Shown here: positions 1 through 13,030 of the stretch, one piece after another | How the letters are laid out: every line of letters starts with the position of its first letter | Numbering within the stretch: the stretch's first letter is position 1 | NCBI GenBank assembly: GCA_905331475.1 | Contig: CAJNYU010002520.1 | Location: forward strand, 186,001 to 250,000 | Direction of reading: 5' to 3' | From: Rotaria socialis | Lineage: Eukaryota > Rotifera > Eurotatoria > Philodinida > Philodinidae | Length of the DNA stretch: 64,000 nt | Notes under the pieces: model-generated | The model's input: only the letters and a program-made list of their open reading frames with translations | The model's database searches: none | What the model was told of the DNA's origin: nothing | Made by a program: the position numbers and the translations under genes

Positions 1-343
1 CTGTGAGGATCCGGATTTTTAATATCGCAAGTAACCTGATTAAAAATAGATTCAAGGTTAAGATGCAAAGAAAAAAGAAAAACGAGCAAAGCTAAATGAA
101 ATTTTAATTTTTTATCGAACATACCTTTTCGTCGTGATCAAGACTGGCACGTTTTGACACGTCATTTTCAGACTTGGTTCGAGAACGTTTCTATAATTTA
201 AAATACACAAAAAAAATGATTATAATGTTATTCTTCACAAATCTAATTTCTTTTTTTGTTTACTAAGTGTCTCAATGTCTCTAGCGACTAAATTCACTCC
301 CGTATACATTTATGAGACTTACTTTGACACGAAAGAGTTTCAT
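1..343 (-). CDS. 3'-incomplete gene, basic/serine-rich exons
   Basis: Unrecognised gene whose exons run off the left edge of the window. On the minus strand an acceptor (TTATAG) opens a 66-bp exon at 190-125, which ends at a GTATGT donor and encodes 22 residues beginning KRSRTKSENDVSKRAS. A second acceptor (TTAATCAG) opens another exon at 35-1 (VTCDIKNPDPH). All boundaries are phase 0, so the exons join cleanly. A possible first exon is 343-323 (MKLFRVK) before a perfect GTAAGT donor, again phase 0, but a 7-residue exon is weak evidence. The visible protein is charged and shows no domain that I can name. Gene identity needs the sequence to the left. Confidence 0.45.
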
Positions 344-1267
344 TCGTAATTAATAATTATAAATGAAGAGACGCGAAGAGCGCGACTATCTTTGTATTAA
401 TTTTTTTCTGTTAACATAATAATAGTTATAATAACAAGTGCAACGGCAATAACAGTTAAGGATGATGCATCAGCCAAACGAATACCAACAGAAGCGACTC
501 ATTATCATTCTTCTATTAAGCATAGTCAGGAGAGAAAAGACTGATTTCCTGCTTGTCTTCTTCTCGTGCGTTTCTTTCTTCTTCTTCTTCTTCCTTTTCT
601 CCCTCTGCCTCTCTCTCTGTCTCTCTCTTTTTCACTTTTTTTAACATGCTTCACATGCACGTATTCAAACAAAAAACGCCTAACGAGCCATCACATTCTC
701 ACACATTCGCCTAAACTAGTAAACTAGAATAGAAAGAAGTGAGAAAAAAAATCCGAGCGTCACTCTGCGATGAAGAATAGTTAATAAATATATATATACA
801 CACATTTATAGATGCTGTTTCTCAAGACATATAAAAACTGAAGTGCATCGTACAATCGGGAAATTTCTTAAGAAAACTAGCAAAGCCCCTCAGTTCACTA
901 CCGTTTTTATGGTAACGCACATGCATGGATCGTGAAGAAAAAATTTCCTGTTTCTGACTTGTATTTCAATAGGTAAAGAAAGTAACTCAATAAGCCTATT
1001 TCAGATCAATATAATAATAGGAAAACCATAATTGATCAAAACTTGTTTTCTTCTTATTCTCTCTCTCTCTCTCTATTTTTCTTGTTTAAGAACAGAAATT
1101 TCTATTTTATAGCATGACTTTTCATGACAGTAATTTGTCTGAATTTGCGTAAGACGTTCCGGCTGTCACTTGCACACATCCAAACATCTATTTCATAATT
1201 GTATAAGTCTAAGTTCAAAATGATCAAGAACGAAAGAGACCAAGCTGTTGCCCACCCACCTATACAA

Positions 1268-1307
<40 letters not shown>

Positions 1308-3778
1308 ACTTGACCCAACTATATAAAATACGATTGAATCTGCATAATACTAAAGTTATCAGCTGAATCTTGAAGATATATATAAGATTACACAAGACAA
1401 TATACGACTATAACTAATAGGATTTTGATTTGAACAAATGCAATAACAACAATACACTAGATTCTTATTATTGTTTTATTTTTCTTGATGATGTAATCGG
1501 AGAAAGAGTTCTATGAATATATATATATATATGTATATATGTATATATACATAGAGAATTCTTAAAAGATACAAATATTTATCACGAACATCTAAATATA
1601 TGTGTGCGTAAGCTTATATTTATCAGTAATCAATCGTAATTTTCACTGTTATAGTATTCAATGAGTCTGTCACGTAAGCCTATATTCTCAAAATATTCAA
1701 CGATGTTTTTTTCGTCATATTCTTATAACGATATGCGTATGCGCGTGTCAAGCACATGTTAGTCTAGATGTCAAAATGATCAGTTTGTGTCACATTAAAA
1801 ACTAAATAGGAAAAATGCATTATGACAAATAAGTAGGTAAGAGTCAAATGCTTATTCTATTTTTTTTTGTTCGAAACTCTGCAAAGAAGAAAACAGAAGT
1901 CAATGATTTTTTTGTGTGCTGATCTATTGACGTAATGAACAGAGAGAATTTCTGATGAAAAACAAATGTATATGATGAAAGGTCATATTGAACATATGTA
2001 ATTCTATAGTAATAACCAAAAGGCTTTTCTTTTAATCATTTTTTTCTACCTCGTCTTTCTTTTAAAGATGCATTTTCATTCGGTAAAAAATCATGATTAC
2101 CTTGAAAAAAAATTAGAGCACAAAATTTGATGACAATATTTCTATTTTTTGCCGAGCTTTCAAGGATAAAATAAAAACGATGAAAATGATTTAATAGATT
2201 TTCTATTAGTAAATCTGCAAAGTTTTACCAATATTCTTTATAATTATAGAAATAAATATAAAGTTACGGAAGTGAAATACTACTATCATAGCTGTCATAA
2301 TTATCTTCAAGGTTTTTCATTATTTATATCAGAGATTGTTCTTTTCTCTTTCATAAAATCCATTCATGTCTTTTTTTATCTTCCTCGTTGAATATAACGA
2401 ACACGGTTTAGCTGCCTATTAAATTTTTGTTTTTCTCAATCCGAAGCAATAGAAGGAAAAGACTAGCATTTAAACACAATAATGTCACGTAATCAGAACA
2501 TACTTCGTCAAAAATATGCTAAAGACTAGCATTCTATTTTATAATAGTAATAGAGGAATAGCTCACATACCTGTGTGAGTTTCCGTATTTCTCATTACTA
2601 TCAATCGGATAGTGTGATATTTTGTTTTTGATAAGCATATGGCATAGTATCGAGCTTTCACGAGAGGGACACATTGCATTAACGACTTAACCCCAATAGG
2701 TTCATAATATCCGATAGTAGTAAAATACTGTTTTCGAAGTCTTTGATTTCTTCTGATATGCACTTATGTAAATGAATGTATTCGTCAATAAAGTTTACTT
2801 CTTGTCATAAAAATATTTACAATCGATTGAGAGAAAAAAAAGCAATAGTTATAGTGCAATTTGTATTTAATATAACACGTGTTCGGTCATTGTATTGACC
2901 TACTACTTTGTCAATAGTGAAGCAGAAAAAATGAAAGTTGTGTTAAAAAATTTAATGGAGAAAATTACTTTACTTTGACTATACTTTACAAAATATATAC
3001 TAAAGAATTAAAAGAAAAACATCATAGCATATGCAATGCTTCGGATTTTTCATTTCATAAGAAAATAAAATAGTGACGAATGCATTCATGAAAACTAGCC
3101 TAATAACAAGTGATCGGTATCGAAGAAAAAAGTCAATCGATTAAATAAATCGTCATCAATCTTTCGATTTAACTTCTTTATTATTTTCACATGAATAATA
3201 GCCCCATTTAAATATAATTTCATCAAATTTTATCCTTCGATCTAAGCGCAAAAAATGAGTACGATTCGTATCATTGGTCATCGACTGTCTACCATCTATC
3301 AACGCATACATAAACGGTGTGCATACAACATTCACGTTCGTAAATTTCCATATTTTTCTCGCTCAATCGTTCTCGTCCTTATCCTTCCTTGTCATCACAT
3401 CAATGCAAATGGTGTTAAAAGACCAATCGATGTACATAAAGACAATCTAATACACTTCATTTCTTACAATTAATATTCATGTCATTCAATCATAGTCAAA
3501 CCGTAAAAATTGAAGTTTTATCTTTTCTTTTGTTTCTGTTAAACAGATTTTTTTTTGGATTGTTTTTCTTTCCATCAAGCAGACATTATAAGATCATTTT
3601 ACACATGTACCGATGATGACTTAGATATATTGTTATTTCTTCTATCGACACTCAATCACGTCTTTCAGACAATAAATTCAATATGTGAGAACTTGCAAAG
3701 AAAAAAGAAAACGAACAGAATTAAAATTTTCGAAATCATTCACCGATTTGATGTTCAACATTCAGAGACACCCCTGTT
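344..3778. other. gene-poor AT-rich stretch
   Basis: No gene that I can support. It holds CT tracts (near 605-630 and 1061-1074), TA/CA microsatellites (near 787-805, 1268-1306 and 1515-1552) and scattered short ORFs. A plus-strand ORF ending at 3797 follows an acceptor-like TTAAACAG at about 3546 and could be a terminal exon. Another plus-strand ORF at 3255-3473 has a hydrophobic stretch (SIVLVLILP). I could not join the two in frame. Confidence 0.5.
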
Positions 3779-4168
3779 TTATCGATTGATCACATAGCTA
3801 GTAGATTTGAAATGCAACGAAAATAAATCTGAACTCACTTCATTTAATTTTGACTTTGAATTTAAATCTATAGGAGTCGTTCGTTCTGACCCACAGGATG
3901 AAAACCATTTCGTCCATTTTTTAGTCCATGAGAAGGAAGTTTTCATCGGTATCTGTTGTTCACATTGATTGATTCTTGGCTCAGCAAGTCGAGAATCAGT
4001 AATGAGTAACGATGGTACATATTGATTTTTTAATGCTAATGATGGCGATGGTAGTTCTTGTCTTTTTGTTGTTATTCTTTTTTTTCGTCGATTATGAGGA
4101 TGCAAATTGTTATTATTACTCGAATTGATCATTGTTATTTTAGAAGTCAGTGCATTACGATATTCCAT
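3779..4168 (-). CDS. small hypothetical Asn/Ser-rich protein
   Basis: A single-exon ORF of 129 codons from an ATG at 4168 (MEYRNALTSKITMINSSNNN). It has a basic patch (NRRKKRITTKRQ), a Trp-rich stretch (SFSWTKKWTKWFSSCGSE) and an Asn run like those in other genes of this window. The frame stays open upstream for eleven more codons without a convincing acceptor. I recognise no family, membrane segment or signal peptide. Its 3' end overlaps a convergent plus-strand ORF that ends at 3797, so at most one of the two is likely real. The skewed, low-complexity composition favours the minus-strand reading, but this could be chance. Confidence 0.35.
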   Translation of the reverse strand: MEYRNALTSKITMINSSNNNNLHPHNRRKKRITTKRQELPSPSLALKNQYVPSLLITDSRLAEPRINQCEQQIPMKTSFSWTKKWTKWFSSCGSERTTPIDLNSKSKLNEVSSDLFSLHFKSTSYVINR

Positions 4169-4201
4169 ATCTTCACTATTGTTGGTCGTAGTTGTATACA
4201 A

Positions 4202-7200
4202 AGAAAAACAGGGGATAAATGTAAACTAACGGAGAAGACAACGAGATAAATGTTCAATCATTGATTATCTTTAGTTGTGTTCCTGTTTTGTTTTGTTTTC
4301 TACTTGATAGATTCAATGCTAATTAGAAGGTAATATGTGGAGCGACAGAAATATTAATAATAAATGATGATTTGCGTAGAAAAGGTGAGAATACCAGAAT
4401 GATCAACGAGCGCATAAATATATATAGAATACCATATAGATCAAACCAGATAATCGCGTTAATATGAGATGCGTGTGATTATTATTTTTAGAACGAATAA
4501 ACAGAAGAAGGAATATTCGGTTCGCCGACGGCAGTGGTCATATATAGCAGCAAACCTACAATCGATAAGGAGAAAGAATAAAGAAAAGAAGAGAAGAAAT
4601 CAATGACATTTGGATAAAAAAAAACTTAAGCGAACAAGGAGAGACAAAGAGACGACCAAGTAATCGCAAGACAGGCAGACAGGTGATGACAGTTGAGTAG
4701 GTGTCATGATACACATATATAAATAAGCTACTGAATGATTTTACGAGTAGTAGTAGTAGTAGTAATTTAAGAAGAAAACAACAATTTTTCTATCTGTTCT
4801 ATAGACCATAGAAAAATTTTCTATTGTTCCGCACATAAAATATAGAATGAAATCTGATCTTATATCGAATTTTCAAAGGGTGAGATATTATGATACTAAC
4901 TAGATTCATTTTTTTTTTGTTATGCTTTATTAATATATACATTTAGCAGATGTCCGGAAGGAAGTTCTATTCCATTGAGATTATGATAATAAACTATTGA
5001 AGATAAGAAGATGAAGAACAAAAAGAAAAATGAACAATTCATATTTTCGTTCTTGATTTAATCCATACACAATCTTACTTTTCTGTTTTTACATTTAATA
5101 CAATTGATAAAATTATTCAATGAAGATGCGTATCATTCACTTACTTCAAACTGATTTCGGCATATGAATATCTATTTATGTATCTTTGTTATTTGTATAT
5201 CGATGTATATTATTGTAGTGTACAGGTGTATTGTATATATGTAAAGATGAGTCTTGTTCTGATTCTTTTATCTTTCAATTGACGTGATGTTCAATGAAGA
5301 GACGAGAAGAAAAAGAAAGTTATCAATGTGAACGAGAGAGCGAGAGAGAGAGAGAGAGAGTAAATGATGATGATTATATAATTTTCTATTCGTAAACTGT
5401 TCTTGCTTGAATATTATTATTGTTTTTAATGATAATAATAAAAATAATGATGATGATAATGTTTTCTCGCTGTCCTATATATGGTTCATAAGGTTTCTCG
5501 TTATAAACAGAATCGATGAGAAAATCGATCAAAGCAAAAATAAAAATTCTCTCATACATACTTCGATTTTAGCATTTGTAGTATGTGCTATATAAGCAAC
5601 TAGTTTGATAGCGAATATCAATGTTTCGTCTATAAAATTGACAAAATGATAATTAACATTAAGTAGGAAAAAAAATTTTGTGCTTATCAATCTGTTTATA
5701 TCTGTGATAGGAAAACGAAAAATGTTAATGAATGATTGACTGATAGAAATGTTACTCATGATGAGTAAGAATAATGATGATGATAGAAGATAGAATATTG
5801 AAAAACATCAGATAATTGCCCAATCGTTTTTTCTTCTTTTCTCTTTTTTTACGTGTTTTTGTGTACAGTGAGAATTTCGAAAGACAAGTAAATGGTGTGA
5901 ATTATTATGTAAGAACTGTCTTCGTTTTTAAATCATTTAAGTACACTTTGTATAGAGAATATTATCGGATTATGCAGAATTGCACTTTAGCCTGATTTAA
6001 TTGAGACCATTTAGTAATCAAATCGAAACAATGGATGTAATTCTTCGTTAGCTTTGAGAGATTAAATTATTAGAAAAAGAACCTTATCAAATGTGTGAAT
6101 AGCATCGCTTTCTTTTTTTCCTCTCCTTCTTCTTGATATTGTTATTGACTATTTCCTGAAACCGGTACATGAGTAATCAAATTCCTTTTGACAGGTGTAA
6201 TATCATTTCTTTTTTATTTTGAGAAGATAATCGGAAGTATTTTCTTTGTATTGATTTACATCGGTTTATTTTTTTTTCCATAAATGTCAAAGAATACATG
6301 AGATCATTTGATATTTACAATACACGAGGAGTATTATGTAAAATTTATTTTAGAACTAGATTGAAATCGACGAATTAGAGAAGCATCTGAAATGTGCACC
6401 TTCTTTTTCTTTTCGATCGAGTGCTTTGTAATTAGAAAAAGAAAAGAATCGAAGTATGAGATGTTGCATTTAAAAGTTTAAGTAAAATTTGCTTTTGAAA
6501 CCAGGTAGAACACTGAAAAAGAAACAGTTTTTCTTTTCTGTTTAAACGAATGTAAATTCATCATGGATAGAAAATGTATTGAAACGTCATACTTATATAA
6601 TCTGTCGCTGAGTATCGATATTTCTTGTACTACATGTTTAAAATAGGTAGATATCTTATATAAGTATATCTATAGAATGAGAATAAACCTTGCCAATGAT
6701 TTATATTGATAATATATATATATACATAAGTGTGCTCGGGTTTTTTTTTCTACTCTACTATGTTGTCAAGAGGTATATATTTGTGATATATGAAAAAAGT
6801 ATGTCATCCTTTTTTGATTTATTGAACAAGAAAATCCGTCAATTGATAAGCCACTTTTGAGTTGAGTCTAAGTGCGCCATTACGATTTGAAGAAGCGTTC
6901 GATTCTTTGAAAAGAATTCATCTATGAAGCTTATTATTGCCGAGATACTTTAGTATTGATTTCTAAATGGGTTCATTGATACTCCTTAGGAGCATTGGAA
7001 AAACTAGTTTCATAGAATCAACGAGAAATTTGGCGTAGAGCATACGTGTTTTTGATTTACTTCAATCGTGAAATACGAGCGTCGGATCTGACAGTTTATA
7101 TATGTCATGTAAAAGACACGTACTATTGACACATTTCTATCTTAGGATAAAAACAATAACAAGATTAGAAAAAGATACAAAATATGATTTTCTCTAAGAT

Positions 7201-8715
7201 CTCTGGCGTGTTTTTTCTATTTGAAATTAGTCCTTCTCATCGTTGGTGCAATAAAACGGTGGAATCGATTTTGTTTTTAATGAATAGCCAAATAGTAGAG
7301 TTTGCTGGCAGTAATAAACTATGAACATGAACTATATTCTAGATACTACTCACACAATGTACTATGTCTTGACTCAAGAGTAGTTAGTTCATCAGTGGAA
7401 GGGTTTGCCTTGCTATTAAGAAATGTGCAAAGAAAACATTTTGAAAACTTGACTGGAGCCTTGGAAATAATTGAGTGTAGTGTAAATTAGGTTTATTGTA
7501 ATGTTTCATTGATTAACTATTGTTCGATGTGTTACAGAAGATACATGAATAGTTCCCTGTCGACCTATTTTCTAGGTCTAATTATCATTTTTAATATAAA
7601 AAGAAAGTTCTAGGCTTTGAAGTTTTTTTTGACAATGGAATTGAGTTTACCAGTGCATCTACAACAAGGAATAGATCTTGCCTCAAGAGTATATACATTA
7701 ATCGATACGAGCAATAATTTGATAAGGACGAATTATATTCCTTTTTGTTTATTTTATTTTGTTTTGAGTGACTCCTGAGGGAACCGATTGTAAGAAAAAT
7801 GGTTGTTCATTATGAATTACGTTAGCCTGGTGACAATTGACATTATGTTAAGAACACAGTGGTCAATTTCATCATATAAATATGTATCTATTCTGTATGA
7901 GTCATACGCTTGCATGTTAAAATACAGAAGAAAAGAAAAATATCAAATACACCACCATGTTGTTATATACGTAAAAGAAATGTCGTCTTTGCTGTTTAAT
8001 CCTATACCTGATGTTTCTAAATACGTCTCTTTTATCATGTGCAACTGTTCATTTGTCTAATTCGTATTAAGACCAGTTGGTATCGATCATCATAGTATGG
8101 TCTCAATTTTATCCTTAGGGATCCCACCAACTGCTTGTCTTATTTTTCTTATTGTATCTGTAAAAACAGGAACAAGAAAAAAAACGACAAAATAAGGAGT
8201 CAAAACTACGGGATATGCGCTAATTGGGTTGATAGTCGAGTCAAAAGACAAACGGAAATAGTATGATGTGCCAAACGACACACACACGCACATAAACGAA
8301 GAATATGTTACAGAGAAGGAAAAGGGGGAAATATGTAATGAAAATCACCGATTGACGCAACGGACAAATGTATTATAGTATAATATAATATGACAGCAAT
8401 GACCTTTGTTGGCAATAATGCAGACATATTGACCAATGGTCATAATGCTAACTAGGAAAATGTGATGCCTGTTTAGTTCATCGTTTGACAAAAATTGTTT
8501 TTTTATCGAATAAATAAGAAAGAAATATATCAAAATGGTAACAATAAAAAAAAAAACCATTGACGATCAAATGTATAAATTTTATTTTTGCTTGCTTATG
8601 CAGAGATTCGATCATGGATAGTTATACATTATATTCAGCTTTTTCATTCTCCTCCTGAGAAACAACAACAACAACAAGAAAATAATATAAACAGATTAGA
8701 ATTTCTATTTCATGT
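4202..8715. other. gene-poor stretch with microsatellites
   Basis: No supported gene. It contains a GTA run (about 4747-4765), a GA tract (about 5335-5360), TA-rich runs (about 6710-6724) and short ORFs that lack splice context. The part next to 8715 is the 3' flank of the Asn/Gln-rich gene that follows. Confidence 0.5.
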
Positions 8716-9882
8716 TTAGAAATAATCGGGTTTAGTCTTGAATTTAACTTTGCCAGATGTATTTCCACATTCTTCAACATTGTCCGTAGTTGTAGACAAA
8801 GCTTCTTTGTCCTCTGAATGTTCTGTACTTTCGTCATCATCGTTATCTTCAAATGAACATTCAAAACGTTTTACCCATGGATCAGTTCCACCATCATCAT
8901 CGTCGTTATTATTAATATTATTATTATTATTATTATTATTATGAGTAGTAGTAGTAGTAGTACTAGTAGGAATCATATTATCATGAATCGTTTGATTCTC
9001 ATTTCGTCGTAGTTTCGTATAGTTTGATGATGTATTACTAGTAGTAACAGTATTAGTAGGAGGTATTGTTGGTATTCGAGAAGTATTAACTAATGAATTA
9101 ATTGGTTTTCGAACAGTTGGCGGAGTTATAGATTGTTGTTGTGGTTGTTTAGTGCGCTGATGATGCGTGTAAGCAACAGATAAAGGTGGATTATTGTTAG
9201 TGTTATTGCTATTAGTGTTATTATTTGATTGTGGAGATGACGAAGAACTAGATAGAGAAGATATGGTGGCACACTTGACAACAGATGTTGAACGTGGATC
9301 GTTGAGATTTCCATAGATTTGATCTGACTGTGTTGATATTTGTTTTTGTTGTTCTTTTTTTGATGGATGTTGCTGTTGTTGTTGTTGATGATGATGATGC
9401 TGCTGCTGCTGATGATGATGATTTATTACTGTTTGACGTTCTAAACTTGAAACATTTTGATGTTCTTTTATATGTTGATGATGAGAAACCATCGGTTTAG
9501 TGGGTTGTATATGACTTCCTTCGAGACTTTTGCCTCGAGATGAACGAAAGATAGCTGGTACGGAAATATTTTCATTCGCAGAAGTATTTTCATCACAACG
9601 TGAACGACGGGGTGATGATGATCGAGTATTTTCTTTAACTGCTGAACGTGGACAAGTATTAGGATTATCATGGTTTTGTTGTTGCTGTTTTAATGATGAT
9701 GGTGATAATGTTTCATTAATTATTGATGATTGTGCTTCATCATCAATGAGTTTCCATGTTAATGTAAGTGTTACTGAATCTGGTCCGCCAAATATATCCC
9801 ATGAAAGAGCATAACGACAACTTTCTTTGGCCATTGTTCGGAGAAAATTAATAACAGGTCGCGGTAATTCGAGTACGTCCAT
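8716..9882 (-). CDS. Asn/Gln/Ser-rich single-exon protein with compact N-terminal module
   Basis: A 388-residue ORF with a genuine ATG at 9882 and its own stop, no introns. The first ~50 residues are ordinary globular sequence (MDVLELPRPVINFLRTMAKE, then a piece including FGGPDSVTLTLTWKL) and look like a conserved module. The rest is low-complexity: His/Gln runs near residues 155-175, Ser and Asn runs, Thr runs and an acidic stretch near residues 330-360. I do not recognise the family. The architecture, a short folded N-terminus on a long disordered tail, is common in regulatory or scaffold proteins, but no function can be assigned. There is no signal peptide or membrane segment. A CT tract lies about 370 bp upstream of the start. 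Confidence 0.75.
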   Translation of the reverse strand: MDVLELPRPVINFLRTMAKESCRYALSWDIFGGPDSVTLTLTWKLIDDEAQSSIINETLSPSSLKQQQQNHDNPNTCPRSAVKENTRSSSPRRSRCDENTSANENISVPAIFRSSRGKSLEGSHIQPTKPMVSHHQHIKEHQNVSSLERQTVINHHHQQQQHHHHQQQQQQHPSKKEQQKQISTQSDQIYGNLNDPRSTSVVKCATISSLSSSSSSPQSNNNTNSNNTNNNPPLSVAYTHHQRTKQPQQQSITPPTVRKPINSLVNTSRIPTIPPTNTVTTSNTSSNYTKLRRNENQTIHDNMIPTSTTTTTTHNNNNNNNNINNNDDDDGGTDPWVKRFECSFEDNDDDESTEHSEDKEALSTTTDNVEECGNTSGKVKFKTKPDYF

Positions 9883-12800
9883 TAGATGAATTATTCAGTT
9901 TCTAGATCATTTTTCTATGAACTTCCTTTTGTTATTGCTGTTCAATTCTATATCTAGAAAGTTGATATTTTTATAAATGAAATAAAATAGTATATGTATT
10001 TGATATGTCAAAACTAAAAGGAACGCTTGAATAAAAAACAAACACAAAGGAAAGACTCAGTTTGTTTGTCCTATGTAAACCTTTTCCTATCTATCTTCTT
10101 GTCGATGTATAGGGTGTGTATGTGTTGTTATTCTCGCCATTTTTTTTATCATCAACGACAATTGGGCTACAGCTTCGTTTTCTCTCTTTCCTTTTCTTCT
10201 TCGTCTTTTTTCCCGCGAGGAGGACTTGCACATTCTTAGTAAATAGAAAACTTTCTCTGTCTCTCTCTCTCTCTCTTTGTTTCTATCTCTCATTCTATCT
10301 CTATCTTCTTCGACGACTGAAAAATCTGTCTGTTTCCCTCTATTCGTGCCAATGAATGAATAGACTCGCGTGAATGTGCGCGTGTATATAACAATATATA
10401 TATATCCCAGTGATGTCATTTCCTCTATGCACTCGATATGCTAACAATAGTACTAAATCCTATAAAAAATGAATGGTAGAAAAAGAAAAACGGAAAAAGA
10501 AACTATTTATGCTGATTCTTATCTTGAAAATGAGATGCAATCGATCTCTGTTGAAGAGAACTCAAAAGAAAAATGAGTGTATAAAGTGTAAATAGTAAGA
10601 GAATAACAAGGATGTGTGGTAGAAAAATAACATGGCACAGCAGGATCTATAGATATACATGTCGTGACTTCATTTCAATTTCGTCTCTTATTCATATCGA
10701 TATAATACAATGTAGAACTGAAACATGTTATTAACAGTTCTTGTTGTTTTTTTAATAAAGTAAGATTTCAAGTGCAAATATATAGAAACAATCATGATTA
10801 TTGAATACTGAAAAGTTGTCTGATGCCTCGAAATCGGTATCCAACGACATATTTATATAATCACTTAGAAATTGTCAATGAATAACGTTAAATGTAGCTG
10901 TCATTAAAAACAAAAGAAAAAATTCTGCATTTCTATCTAAATTAATGCACAACGTCAGCTGCTTATATGCCAATGTGATGAGAACACACAAGTAGACAGA
11001 TAGAGAGAGACAAGTGACAAGAAATCCATTATATGCAAGAGAAAAATCCGAATGCAAAGAATGAGTGAATGAAGAACAAAAGATAGAAACAGCAGTGATA
11101 GCAATATGATGACAAGTGATTTTCTAGCTGTCATTCCTAGACACAAATGATGAAATTAAGGAAGTATGCAGATGTTTAATAGAAATAATAAAAAAAGAGA
11201 GTGAAATGAAATCTAACGAGTGATTATTGAGTCTAATGCATTCAAACGTAGCCAAGGTTCTTCTTTCTTCTTGGCCTTCAAACTTACGATCCATGAAAAA
11301 AAAATTCATGTCATCTATGGCCTTTTGTTGTATACAATATGTTTTATCGACATCTTTCTGGTTACTTCCTACTGGTGTCTACTAAACTAAGGACATGTTG
11401 TCAACGTGGGAAGAACAGGGATACAAACTACGATTTCTGTCATGTTACGCATAGAAAAAAGAAAGAATTTCTTTTTCTTCCCTTTTTCTATGGGGGTGTC
11501 TACTGGTATTAATTAAGAAAACAGACAAGAAGAAACGATTGTTTCCTAACCTACAATAAAATAAGTCAAACAAAAAACAAACTGACTATGATTAATATTA
11601 AAGAAAGAAATGAATGTAAAGTATTTATAATTAATTCAATTATTTTAATTTAAGGCAGAAAAACTCAAGTCAAATATATCACCAGTCCATTTATAATAAG
11701 TTAGCAAATCATCAACTTGACCTTATTCTTGTCAGTTTTCCTAACATATCTATAGATAGATATAAATGCCTTTCAGCTTACTTTTTTTAATGGAAAAGCA
11801 AAATGGAAGCAGGATGTAGTAATACATTTATTGGTTAATCCTATTTCTTTTTTGAATGTGTGTCCCATCATTCTCATCCTAGAGAATAATAACTATGACA
11901 GCGACGAAAGAAATACATAGTCGATCGGCAAGCCCGTAGGCTTAACCTCCTCTTAGATAGAAAATATGTAAGTAAACTATGCATGAATGTTTATACCAAT
12001 AACAGAATTAATATATATATATAGATAGATAGATAGTTAGATATTTTACTATAGAAACTGGATATCACCTTATTGTTCGTTAGCGCAACTATATGTTTTG
12101 AAGAACACATATCTTTGATCAACTACTAACTTTGTCTTCGTGTCGTTGTTCTTTTTACTGTTCTTCTATCTTACTACCGAAACTGATTGTTAACAGATGT
12201 ACGAGTGGGCTATCCCACATTGCATTCAAAATCGTCACATACAAAAAATATTTTCGTTCCTTTTCAAATAAATATATCATCATGGTTGTTGTGCTATATC
12301 GATCTCCGATAGAAAATTTATCCGGCACCATCATCATGATGTTTGTGAAGGTTGTGCAAATATAAAAAAAATCGATGTAAGCACAAGAAGATGCCTCAAG
12401 AAATTGTGATGACAATGAACGATAACACATCAACATAGCCATCATCGCTAATAGGGTTAACGCATGTCTAACGCCATTATCATAGGCCTGATCATTAAAA
12501 CGCAAAGAAGAAAAACAAGAAGAAGACGAACTGAAGACAAAAAGCTTTTGACGGCTTCATACATTCTTTCATTTACTTTCCATATTTAAAGTGATTGTCC
12601 TATCGAGATTGTCAAATGTATTTATTTTCTAATTCTACGAGATGAAAATTCTCTGGAGACTTTTTTTAACAATCATAAAAGAAATAAAACAAGATCGCCG
12701 GAAATGAGCTTTGATTATTCGCCTCTTTTTTTATAAGTTATTCAATGAAATAAGAAGAAAGAAACCGGACTTATTGCTAGATCTATTTCTATAGAATAAA

Positions 12801-13030
12801 TTTTATTCTATTCGAATCATGCTACATAAAAAGAGTAGAATTATTTAATGCGATTTTAATATAATATAAAAATGAATGAAGGATTTTCTTGTCATGCAAC
12901 TTTTTGTGATCGATGAAGTACCTAGAGAAAATTGTCTATTTTAACTTTCAAATAAAATCACTGCGAGAAAGAACAGAATAAAAAAAAACTTTTCTCTCCA
13001 TTGAAATAACCATATATTCTTTTACTTTAG
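9883..13030. other. intergenic stretch and probable upstream intron
   Basis: No gene resolved. A CT tract lies at about 10255-10277, TA runs near 10393-10403 and an ATAG run at about 12010-12036. The last part must contain the intron, and possibly earlier exons, of the gene starting at 13031, since that exon opens at an acceptor. I could not find a convincing preceding exon. Confidence 0.5.
10255..10277. repeat. CT/GA microsatellite
   Basis: A (CT)n run interrupted once by GT. On the minus strand it lies upstream of the start at 9882. Similar tracts occur upstream of the starts at 22511, 29097 and 59755. Confidence 0.8.

Noticed and set aside
1268..1306. CA/TA run as a possible Z-DNA or origin element
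   Set aside because: One of many TA/CA microsatellites in the window, with nothing distinctive around it.
3547..3797. Plus-strand terminal exon ending at 3797
   Set aside because: It has a plausible acceptor, but no upstream exon joins in phase and it overlaps the minus-strand ORF at 3779-4168, whose composition looks more gene-like.
8738..9814. Plus- and minus-strand ORFs overlapping the Asn/Gln-rich gene
   Set aside because: They are complements of trinucleotide runs (poly-Leu, poly-Cys or poly-Val reading) in the real coding frame.
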